Source: Adenophora triphylla var. japonica
Taxonomy: Eukaryota > Streptophyta > Magnoliopsida > Asterales > Campanulaceae
DNA: 64,000 nt
Direction: 5' to 3'
Assembly (NCBI GenBank): GCA_022495995.1
Contig: JAFEMH010000935.1
Coordinates: 514,288-578,287, forward strand
The translations under genes and the position numbers were made by a program. Under the pieces are notes generated by a model that ran no database searches, was not told where the DNA came from, and saw only the letters and a list, made by a program, of their open reading frames with translations. Shown piece after piece: positions 54,860-64,000 of the stretch (its first letter is position 1; each line of letters starts with the position of its first letter).

Positions 54860-55440
54860 CGATAAGAGAGTGGAGGTCGGACCGCGAAGGTCGGGATCAA
54901 CTGTTTGAAATCGGACCGTGAAAGGTCGCGAATAAGAGTTTGAAATCGGACCGTGAAAGGTCGCGATTGAGAGTTTAATGGTGAGGACCATTTAAATTTT
55001 AACGTCAGGAGACGGAATCGTATCAAATGTCCGGAGATACATGGGCCGAACGTTTGAATGTCAAACGTCAAGCGGGAGGAAACGTCGAGGAGACGGCGTT
55101 AGTGGTGAGAACCAGGAATTTAACGTGCGGGAGACGAGCGTTAGTGAAAACTAAGCGAGAATTTAACGTCACGGAGACGGCGTTAGTGAAAACTAGCTGG
55201 GAATTTAACGTACGGAGACGGCGTTAGTGAAAACTAACTGGGAATTTAACGTGCGGAGACGGCGTTAGTGAAAACTAGCGGGAATTTAACGTGCGGAGAC
55301 GAGCGTTAGTGAGAACTAATCGAGAATTTAACGTCTCGGAGACGAGCGTTAGTGAAAACTAGCGAGAATTTAACGTGCGGGAGACGAGCGTTAGTGAAAA
55401 CTAACTGAGAATTATCCTCGGGGGATAGGGCGTTATAAAG
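54860..55440. repeat. Array of GTTAGT-GAAA-ACTAAC hairpins (T-E)
   Basis: 54880-54990 has GACCGTGAAAGGTCG repeats. 55070-55420 has about eight units near 42 bp with GGAGACG, GCGTTAGTGAAAACTAAC and GAATTTAACGTGC. Confidence 0.9.
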
Positions 55441-55541
55441 GTCTAACGGGGGGAAATGTTACACTTTTGGGGGCCAAAAGTGGTAAAATTGGAATTGCCC
55501 AGGCGAGGGGCAAAAGGGGCAAAAATTGCTAGTGCGGTAAG

Positions 55542-55583
55542 AGTCCGGTCGGACTTTACTGTTTTTCCAGAAACCTTTTAAAT
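55542..55583 (+). promoter_or_regulatory. Promoter of the first antisense gene of T-E
   Basis: AGTCCGGTCGGACT (55542-55555), one change from the LTR palindrome, is followed after 18 nt by CCTTTTAAAT. The coding ATG is about 120 bp further, at 55704. Confidence 0.7.
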
Positions 55584-55703
55584 GCCGAGGCTGGGGAAGA
55601 AAATGGCCATTTCTTCCATTGTTGCCGGCGAGAGAGGAGAGAAAAGAGAGAGAAATCCAACCCAAATTGCAAGGTTTGCTCGAATTTGTGAGGGAAAATC
55701 GCT

Positions 55704-58410
55704 ATGGAGGGTGAAGGAGGACCAATGGCTCGCCATGGAAGGACCGACAACGAGAGAACTCGATTGGTTCGGACCATTCGAACCACCACTCTTCCATTGA
55801 ATCCGACGGAGTTTTATCCGGCGAGGGATAGACACAACTCCAAGGTTGGGATCGAAAGACAAGTAAGTTCCCTACAAATTCCATTAATTTCAAGAATGTG
55901 CATTCTTTAAATGTTAGAAATTTGTTAGGAATTTACTTAGGGATTTTGGTGCCCGATTTGGGGCTTTTGACTTTGCTATGAATCGTTGTCGAAATTGACT
56001 AGGACGTAGTTCAATTGACATCATGGGTAGATGACATAAAAATTTTGGTTGCAAAATTCCATGTCTAAATGCATTTTCCAAAATTAAAGTAGCTTTAATT
56101 CGGGACGGAGCGAGATTTTCGAAAAATTCGAAAGAATTTGAAAGTTTCGGATTCGACGGAGTTTTCGAAAGATTTTGAAAGTTTCGGATTCGACGGAGTT
56201 TTCGAAAGATTTTGAAAGTTCGGTTCAAGTTTCGAAAGATTTTGAAAGTTCAGTTAGACGGAGTTTTCGAAAGATTTTGAAAGTTCCGGATTGACGGAGT
56301 TTCGAAATGATTTTGAAAGTTCCGGATTCGACGGAGTTTTCGAAAGATTTTGAAAGTTGCGGATTGACGGAGTTTTCGAAGATTTTGAATATACGTAGGA
56401 AATGAATGAGAACCGTATCTGCATTGCATCCTTTTGACATGCGTTGGTGCATTTTGTTGACGTTGCTTCTGTCTTGTTTGTCTGCGGGGACGGGGATGGT
56501 TGATACCCACAACCAGAAGAGTCGGGGTGCCTTTGAGGCGGTGCGGGTATTGTGGGGCCTTATCCCGGACGTGGCCCGAGAGGGAGAGAGGAGTCCACGG
56601 CAGTGGTGATTGACTCCGGGCTGGCATTTGGGTTTATCAGTGTTGTGGCTGCGACAGCTGATACGCCGAGGGCAGGTCCATGTATGTCGCGCTGAGCGAG
56701 TGCGGTGGGATACGACCCACACTTTCCATTTCGAGATGGGGGAGGCGACGGTGACTCCACGGATTTTGCCGCTATCGCTGGGTTGCCGACTTATGGCAAC
56801 GCGCTAGTGTGGGTTGATGGTTACACCCCGGAGGCGGTTATGCAGGGCTGCTGGGTTTTGATATTACCGATGCCAGGGGCTTAGGCATTCGGTACGAGCC
56901 GATGGAGCGTCACTTGAGGGCGGGCGTTGCCGATTATCTGGCTGGGTCTTTGAGGATGACCGCGGAGCGTCCAGCTCGAGGGTTCCTTTGGTTTGCGCTG
57001 TCGCGGACCTTGCTTCCCGACTTCCGACACGTCTTGTCACTTCCCTCTGCTCGGGTCACTGACAGATCTGGATGCCGTGAGGGGTTTGCGTGGGGGAGGC
57101 TGGGAACCGCCGAGCTCTACCACTCTTTGGGCGGGTTCTCGCGGGGAGAGGAGCACACATTTAGCTGCTTCACGCCTGTCTTGGATGTAAGTTTACGTGC
57201 TTTTTCTCTTCCTTGCCTCTTTTATGTACTCGTATGTATCTGCTTTGTAGCTGACATAACTTTCCATTCTCTTGGCAGGTCTGGTGCTACGAGGTGTTCA
57301 GTCCGCAGGCTTGGGACGTCAAGGAGCCGTACCGTCCCCTGTTCCCTGCCATGCTGGTTTGGCAGAAGAAGGCGAAGAGGGCGGTCTCTTCGAGGGTTGG
57401 CACTCGAGTGTCGTACGAGGAGATATCTCTGGCGCTGAACCTGGAGTTCTCCGAGAGGATCCAGCTGACCTGGTGGAGCAGGTTTGATCATGTCGCGGTG
57501 CAGATTGCCAGCGAGACTACACGGCGGCGGAAGCTCCTGGTGGGACTTCACTGTGACGCCATGTATTTGGGGGAGAGGGTGACCCGTCAGCATAGGCAGG
57601 GGTCTCTTCCATTGGTGCCGGTGGATCCTCCTCTGTACATGCAGCATCCCCGGGAGATGCCGATGGATGAGCTGGAGGGATACCTTCAGGGTGTGTACTT
57701 CACCGAGTACATCATAGCGGGGGCCGCTTATGATGTTTTCTTGAGGATGAGGCTGAGGAGCCCACAGGTGCAGCATAGGGAGGGCGAGGTCCCTGGAGGT
57801 CCTCGACATTTTCCTGTCCCGCGAGCTAGGCTAGCGTACGAGGGGCTGGACGGCAGCGCAGGCGACTTGTGATCCCGCTCCCGGCGGAGCCGAGACCACG
57901 ATACAGGGCGGACCCCAATGCTGCGGTAAGCATCTTTTCTGATTTTCTGCATTTGATAGTAGCATTCTGCACATGATGCATCTGTACTTTCTGTTCGCTT
58001 TCTGATGATTTTCCTGGTTCGCAGGTATCTGGCCGTACGTACAATGAGGCCATGAGGCTGGTGGACGGGTGGTCTGCCTATGCCAGGAGGCTCGTGGAGT
58101 TCATGCGGTGCAGTTCCCGGAGGAGCGTGGACGTCCGCGATCGGGGGCCGTCTAGGCGAGGGTTCGCCTGCTCCCGCAGCTGGTGGGGAGGACTTCACGC
58201 AGGGGTTTGGCCGGTTCGCGGGCGGAACGGCTGGATTTGGAGCTCCTTCTTCTGCGCACTCGGGCGCGAGAGGGAGTCCTCGAGTTCGCGTACTCAGGAG
58301 GCCCTTTGCCTATTCCGGCTGGAGGAGTTCGGCGAGTTCCTGTTTGCGCGGATCCGGCGGCGGCGGAGCGGCTGCGTCGAGTGTACGGATGACGAGCGGG
58401 ACTCAGAGTA
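55704..58410 (+). pseudogene. T-E first antisense gene: plant-mobile-domain-like protein
   Basis: Exon 1 starts at ATG 55704 and ends near 55862 (donor GTAAGTTCC). Exon 2 starts near 56480 and runs to 57186 (donor GTAAGTTTA). It holds RVLWGLIPDVAREGERSPRQ and WDTTHTFHFEMGEATVTP, the plant mobile domain. Exon 3, 57279-57925, has QLTWWSRFDHVAVQIASE and YLGERVTRQHRQGSLPLVP. Exon 4, 58025-58410, has GRTYNEAMRLVDGWSAYARR. Several frame changes occur (near 56609, 56810, 57870 and 58130). It is homologous to the T-B gene at 37065-40531 with shared intron positions; T-B has one extra intron. It runs opposite to T-E. The related host family acts in silencing or meristem maintenance; the role here is unknown. 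Confidence 0.68.
56110..56390. repeat. Tandem array in intron 1 of the T-E antisense gene
   Basis: There are about seven units near 42 bp: GGATTCGACGGAGTTTTCG and AAAGATTTTGAAAGTT. CG is missing in some copies. Confidence 0.88.
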
Positions 58411-58834
58411 GTCCCCTTTTTACTGCTTTCTTTCTTTATTATTTTGTTTAGACAAAATGCATGTATTTGTCAGGAACAAATTTTGATTTGAAATGTATTT
58501 GCAAAAGGCGCCCGTGGGGCGGAACCTGTACTTCGCATATTTATTCTGTGATCACCTTCAGTTATTTTTGGCAAATAAGCAAATAGGTTAATCAAAAATA
58601 AATAAAAAGGAGAAATGCATTAAAAATTGAACGGGTCAAAAATTAAGCATGTATGCACTAATTTTTAATTATTTGCACTGTTGCACGAGCCCGGGGCGGA
58701 AGGGATATTGACATTGGTTAAATGAAATCAGGCGAGGCACGCGGATTTCATAAGAGTGAACAGGGCATGGTTTGGAAATGTTTCCAACTTTTAAGAGCGG
58801 CTGGCTGAGTTGACCAAGTCAAGCTGCGAGGGAG

Positions 58835-58880
58835 TCCGGCCGGACTTGAAATGAATTTCCAGATTCTTTAAATTGCAGTT
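58835..58880 (+). promoter_or_regulatory. Promoter of the second antisense gene of T-E
   Basis: The perfect AGTCCGGCCGGACT (58835-58848) lies 20 nt upstream of TTTAAATTG (58869). The coding ATG is at 58972. Confidence 0.7.
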
Positions 58881-58971
58881 TCAGCTTTGCAATTTGTAAG
58901 AACTGCGCATTGCTTTTGCTCATTCTGGCTGAGTTCTTTTCCATTTCTTAAGGTTTTCTTCACCTTCTGAC

Positions 58972-60450
58972 ATGGCTCCTTTTCCCAAGTTATCGTCTCG
59001 GATGCAAGAGCGATATTTGGACAACTTTCAGTCGTGGGTACGGAACCACACGAGGCAGAACAAAAGGTTTCGAAGGCTGTTACTGGATTAAATATGTTTG
59101 GGCTTTGAAGGAGCTCATGCCAGATTGGGATCTTTTGAGAGTCGCGTCTCGGTTACAGGACGTAAGGAGGAATGTGTACAGCTTTTCGTACAACGAAGTC
59201 ACTCCTACGTTTGAAGATTTCCGGGCCATTCTGGGAGGACCTGAGGACGGACAGCTAGTTCTTCCGTATGCTGGAGGCATGGCCATCGTTGAGAAGCTAG
59301 TGTCTTTGTTGGGTATCTCATTTGGAGAAGCATACGGGATGCTGATACAGGATACCGATTATGTTGACATTTCGGGCTGCAGAAAGATTTGCGGAGCTGA
59401 GGGGAGCGTCTTTGCGTGGGACACGTTTGCTCTGTGTGTGATTGCTACTCTGTTCACATTCACGTCTCTGGGTGTGTGCCATCACAGTGTACTGGACCTG
59501 GTGAGCGTGCGGAGTGGAGGACATCGTGCCATGGTCTTGGGCGAGACGTTCCTGGGCATAGGCCGGATGGCGGCCGGTAGCCGATACATGTGGGGAGGGA
59601 GTCCCGCTATGCTGACCATGTGGTTGAGGAGAGGCTGCAGATGATGCCTGAGGTGCCAATGTCTGTGACGCTTGGTCTTTCTCGCGACGTCCTCTGGTGA
59701 TAGGGGTAATCGCGGCTAGGCTGGAGCTCTGGATGGCCAAGCTTGGCACGTCACTTGCGATGGTGGGTTCCCCATTGGAAGTTACAGACTTGTAGGACCG
59801 CTCAGGAGGGTCTGTTGATCGTCAGAGTGCCGGGGCTGTCTCAGACGTCATTCTATATTCCATCATTGGTTCTGCGGCAGTACGGGCTGGAGCAGATGCC
59901 ACTGACTGATCTGAGTTATGCTGCTACCTTTGAGGTGGGATCTCTGCGGATGGAGGATCCTTCGACGCTGTTGCTGGTCACCCGGTGGTGGCAATACACG
60001 TCCTTTCCTGCCAGGTTTCTCTTTCACCGGAGAGGGCACTGTTCTGTCGGCAGTGTCTGGACTGGTACGAAGAGTGTATGGGGAGACACAGATGGCTATC
60101 TTGTGGAGACGGAGTGAGCTGTTGGGTGCTGATCACCTGGGCAGCCGACATTGAGGAGGACAGAGGCGAGGGCTAACCCTGGGAATCGTACTGGCGATGC
60201 CATGGCTGATTATGTGGCAAGTGCTGATCGGGAGGCCAATCAAAGCACTGCGATGATGGCTCGAAGCGAGGCGGCTCGAGACAGAGCTAGAGAAAGGACT
60301 GTATTGACAGCCACAGGATTGACGGAGGCGTCAGGAAGAGTCCCTGAGCCAGGTAGAAGGCCTACCGGAATATTTCCTGCGAAGGTGAAGAACACTCGCC
60401 GGGGAAAAGGGAAAGGGAAGAAGGATGAAGGACCTAGTACGGGAAACTAG
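58972..60450 (+). pseudogene. T-E second antisense gene, DUF7745-like
   Basis: ATG 58972 begins MAPFPKLSSRMQERYLDNFQ. A frame change near 59088 precedes VWALKELMPDWDLLRVASRL, NVYSFSYNEVTPTFEDFRAI and LGGPEDGQ. The middle part (59280-59640) has VEKLVSLLGISFGEAYGML. Further frame changes lie near 59640 and 60130. The C-terminus is charged and Gly/Lys-rich (RGKGKGKKDEG) and ends at 60450. It is homologous to the T-B fragment at 36342-36580 and the T-C remnant at 12690. The pattern resembles the plant DUF7745 family but this was not checked. Function unknown. Confidence 0.65.
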
Positions 60451-60892
60451 GTTGACCTTGCTGTCCAGAGTATCCACCCATTGTCATTGCAGACACATTA
60501 ATTGATTAATGTTTTATTGTAGTTTTGCTAGCGTGTAGCGAGTCAAGAGTTGACCGTGCTTGAACTCATCAAAGAATGTTTTAACCGTTATGAATTTGTA
60601 GGTTAAATGAAAAGAGTTTTCGAAACACAAGCAATTGATGCTTATTGTATTTTTTTTGTTTTTTAGACCGAACCAAAGATGGCTGCCTACGTTCCCCTTT
60701 TACAATTGGACTAAGGGGCTCAGGTCACCGTAGTTCGACACTTTAGGTGAATTTGAGAAAACAAAGAAGTGCGACCCTGTTTTTTACCTGGATCATTAGC
60801 GGGAATGTATCCAGTTGGGTATTACTCTTTTAGCACTTTAATTTACTGAGGGGGACGGTGTATGGGGAAGGTGAGTTGACTCGTGCTCTTCC
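60451..60892 (-). other. T-E spacer between pol and antisense gene, with GAACTACG motif (copy 6)
   Basis: On minus, GAACTACG (60736-60729 region) is followed by inner stem CCCCTT/AAGGGG and CGTAGG (to 60686), then GCCA/TGG and GGTTCGGTC. Its neighbourhood resembles the T-B spacer at 32242. No gene is seen. Confidence 0.6.
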
Positions 60893-63800
60893 TCAAACGA
60901 AGTATCTGCGGAGCTTGCTTCCGTTCACGGGGTTAACGAAAGGGTTTCCGTCCAAATCTGCTAGCTTCATGGCTCCTCCGGAGAAGATTCTTTGTACCAC
61001 GAACGGTCCTATCCAGGTAGGCTCCCACTTTCCGAGGGGATTGGTCTGCGTAGGAGGCTTTTCCTTTAGCACCAAGTCGCCTTCTCTGATGTCTCGGATC
61101 TTGACTTTCTTGTCGAATGCTCGTGCCATTCTGCTCTGGTAGGCTCGAGTGTGTTCCATGGCTTTCAATCTGCGCTCGTCGAGTAGAGCAAGTTCGTCGT
61201 GACGGCTCTGTAGCCATTCGACTTCATTGACCCCGTTTTCCAAGAGGACTCGGAGGGATGGAATTTCCAATTCCACGGGTAACATTGCTTCCATTCCGTA
61301 GGTAAGTGCGAACGGAGTCTCCCCTGTGGCGGTTCTGACTGATGTTCGGTATCCCCAGAGGGCTAGATGTAGCTTTTCGGGCCAGTCCCGACCTCTGGTG
61401 GTCATCTTTCTGATTATCATGGCGAGAGTCTTGTTGGCTGCCTCTACTGCACCATTGGTTTGTGGTCTGTAAGGAGAAGACTTGTGACGTGTGACTCTGA
61501 ATTCGGTCAGTAGTTGGTCACAATTTCCTTCGAAATGAGTCCCATTGTCGGAGATGATCTCATTGGGCACTCCGTATCGGCACATGATGTTCTCTCGGAT
61601 GAACTCGGCCACCTTCCTAGAATTCAGTACCTTGTACGATCTGGCTTCTACCCATTTGGTGAAGTAGTCGACTGCGACTAAAATGAACTCGTGACCATTG
61701 CTCCCTGGAGGAGTGATCTTGCCGATGACGTCGATTCCCCATGTGGCGAAAGGCCATGGCGTAGTCATGCAGTAGAGTTCGTGAGGAGGGATGTGATTGA
61801 GGTTGGAAAACCGTTGACATTTGTCGCAGCTTCGGACGAACTGGATGCAGTCTGTTTCCATTGATATCCAATAGTATCCCATACGGAGAATGATCTGTGT
61901 CAATGCTCGGGCGTTCATGTGCGGACCGCAGGTTCCGTTGTGAACTTCGTTCATTAGCTCGCTGGCTTTTTCTTTGTTTACACACCGAAGGAGTGGCCCT
62001 TGGTGGCGCTTCTTGTACAACATACCCCCCAGAATGACGAAATGGGATGCCAGGCGTTTTAATGCCATCATGTTTTTGGCTTTGATCCCTTCTTTGTATT
62101 TTCCATCTTCATTTGTGAAGGAAGCTTCTCCGCTTTGGAGGTACTGGTAAATTTGATTGTACCAGGGCTCGTCGATCGTTTCTTTTTCTTTTTCGATCTC
62201 ACAGCAATAGGCGGGTGTTTCCCGTCTGCCTATTCTGAGGGGTTTTACTGCTTTCCCATCGGGAATTTCGACAAGAGAGGCGAGGGTTGCCAGGGCATCT
62301 GCGAAGCGGTTCCTGTCTCTTGGCAAATAGTGAAAAGAGATGTCCTTGAACTGAGCAATGAGCTCCTCCATGTACGCGTGGTACTTCTGAAGGCCAGAAT
62401 CTACCGTCTTCCATTTGTTGGATACTTGATTGATGATCAATGCTGAGTCTCCATATACATCCAGCTCTAAGATGTTGCGCTCGAGGGCGGCTTCCAAACC
62501 TGCTGCACAGGCTTCGTATTCTGCTGCATTGTTGGTTGCTTCAAAATTCAGCTTGATGGCTATGGGAGTATGCTCGTCCTTGGGATCGACAAGGAGCATT
62601 CCAATGCCATTCCCCTTCTTGTTGGCTGCCCCATCGAAGAAGAGTTGCCAGCGGTTTGCGCTGTCAAGTGAAAAGATTCCGTCGTCCGGAAATTGTGGAT
62701 CAGGACCCTTGGGTTCATTGCTCGGGAAGTCGGCAAGTTGATCTGCCATTACTCTGCCCTTTGTTGATTTTCTGACCATGTACTTGATGTCGAACTCAGC
62801 CAGGAAGAATGACCACTTGGCTAGCCGCATTGACAGGGATGGCTTGTCAAAGAGATATCGGACGGGGTCCACTTTGGAGACCAGGAGCACTGAATGCGAC
62901 TGCATGTAGTGTTTCAGTTTCCCGACTACCCATACCAAGGCGGTACAGGTTTTCTCTGATGCTGAGTAGCTGAGTTCACTTCCTTGAAGCTTTCGGCTTA
63001 CGAAGTAGATTGCATGCTCAACCTTGGAATCTTTCTGTTCTTGTGCCAGCATTGCTCCGATAGACGTGTCTGTTACTGTCAGATACAGGAGTAGTGGCTT
63101 GTCTTCGTGTGGCGGGCACAGAATTGGGGGATTAACCAAGTAGGTCTTGATTTTCTCGAAGGCTGTTTGGCACTCGGAGTCCCATTTGATGTCGGCATTC
63201 TTTTTCATCAGTTTGAACATGGGCTCGCAGAGAGATGTCAACTGGTTGATGAAGCGACTGATGTACTGAAGTCTTCCCATGAAGCTCTTCACTTCTGTCA
63301 GGGTTTGAGGCGGCTTCATGTCGATGATGGCCTTGATTTTTAGGGGAGCGGCTTCGATACCTCTTTCTGTAACCATGTACCCCAGTACCTTCCGCGCTTT
63401 GACACCGAAGGTGCAGCTTTTGCCGGGTTCAAACTCATGGAGTGTTTTCTGAGTCTGTTGAAGAACTTCCTCAGATCTGTCATGTGCTGCATGTCTGATC
63501 CTCTGGAGTGGATGATCATGTCGTCGATATATACTTCGATTTCTTTGTGAATCATGTCATGGAAAAGGGCTGTTGCCGCCCGCTGGTAAGTAGCCCCAGC
63601 GTTCTTCAAACCGAACGGCATGACCATGTAACAGTATGTCCCCCATGGAGTGGTGAAAGCAGTCTTGGCCTGATCCTCCTCGGACATCTTGATCTGGTTG
63701 TATCCAGCAAACCCGTCCACGAAGGACTTTACTTCGAAATTTGCCGTGGTGTCGACCAGCATGTCGATGTTAGGCAGTGGGAAATCATCCTTAGGGCTGG

Positions 63801-64000
63801 CCTTGTTGAGATCCCGAAAATCCACGCAGCATTTGACCTTTCCGTTGGCCTTGGTGACCGTCACGATGTTGGAGAGCCAAGTCGGGTACTCAATCACTCT
63901 GATGAAACCAACTCGGAGCATTTTCTCAATTTCTTCTTTAACTTGCAAGGACCACTCTGGCTTGATCTTGCGCAGCTTCTGTTTGACGGACTTGGATTCA
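60893..64000 (-). pseudogene. T-E pol: RT, two RNase H domains, integrase
   Basis: RT at the right edge has CCVDFRDLNKASPKDDFPLP, the catalytic VYIDDMIIHS (near 63520) and MPFGLKNAGATYQ. A two-base insertion near 63415 shifts the frame. The rest, 63376-60893, is one open frame of about 827 residues. It has the first RNase H (AIYFVSRKLQGSELSYSASE), then a second, plant-type RNase H (WQLFFDGAANKKGNGIGM, TNNAAEYEA, DSALIINQV, RDRNRFADALA), typical of the Tat lineage. The zinc finger is HNGTCGPH...CDKCQRF. The integrase core has WGIDVIGKI, ISDNGTHFE and NGAVEAANK. It ends SKLRRYFV. Apart from the one shift the protein is complete, so T-E is probably young. Confidence 0.92.

Larger units (their letters stand above)
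52163..64000 (-). mobile_element. T-E: Tat element with nearly intact pol and two antisense genes
   Basis: On minus it is seen from RT (right edge) through RNase H, second RNase H and integrase (ending 60893). The antisense genes (58972-60450, 55704-58410) and arrays follow, then the polypurine tract and 3' LTR. gag, leader and 5' LTR are off-window. Its pol is the best-preserved in the window. Confidence 0.88.

Noticed and set aside
56225..56722. Minus-strand frames of 125-165 residues
   Set aside because: They are shadows of the intron repeat and the antisense gene on the other strand.

Overview
The window is nuclear DNA of a flowering plant, probably a eudicot, and consists almost entirely of transposable elements nested inside one another. 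No host gene, rRNA, tRNA or CRISPR array could be supported. The plant assignment rests on Ty1/Copia and Tat/Ogre-type Ty3/Gypsy retrotransposons, an En/Spm (CACTA) DNA transposon, Stowaway-type MITEs and long AT-rich stretches. The species cannot be read from the sequence.

Layout. (1) 1-3860: a minus-strand Copia element cut by the left edge. (2) 3861-6921: AT-rich spacer with one intact and two decayed Stowaway-like MITEs. (3) From 6922 rightwards: a minus-strand Gypsy element, here called T-A. Its 3' LTR (6922-8711) carries a 0.9-kb terminal-inverted-repeat element. Its antisense gene (promoter near 9104, coding 45361-48530) and integrase (49565-50640) are separated by later insertions. 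(4) 9161-45176: a plus-strand Tat/Ogre element, T-B, inserted between the promoter and coding part of T-A's antisense gene, with target duplication ATACC on both sides. (5) 9455-27700: a minus-strand Tat/Ogre element, T-C, inserted in T-B's 5' LTR, with target duplication GCACC. (6) About 12.9-20.54 kb: a CACTA transposon inserted in T-C at the start of its RT domain. Its left end and T-C's RT-RNase H-integrase are missing. (7) From about 50.65 kb: T-D, a plus-strand element (LTR and primer-binding site) interrupting T-A's integrase. (8) From about 52.16 kb to the right edge: T-E, a minus-strand Tat element inserted in T-D's leader, with LTR, repeats, two antisense genes and a nearly intact pol.

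How the parts work together. T-B and T-E have the Tat plan: LTR, structured leader, gag-pro-pol, then two genes on the opposite strand between pol and the 3' LTR. One encodes a plant-mobile-domain-like protein with introns. The other encodes a shorter protein that may match the plant DUF7745 family. T-C keeps a remnant of the second gene.

The most interesting signal is a shared promoter module. In T-B and T-E the LTR promoter and both antisense promoters carry the same GC-rich palindrome about 20 nt upstream of a TATA-like box. T-C shows the same for its LTR and its one surviving antisense promoter. The palindrome sequence differs between elements: ATCCGCGCGGAT in T-B, AGTCCGGCCGGACT in T-E, GTCGCACGAC in T-C. 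This looks like a co-evolving switch that couples sense and antisense transcription. A second signal is a two-hairpin motif (GAACTACG ... CGTAGG) present six times with stems that change in a compensatory way. A third is that nearly every tandem array in these elements is built of stem-loops. All of this comes from reading the sequence by eye; no alignment, folding or database search was run.
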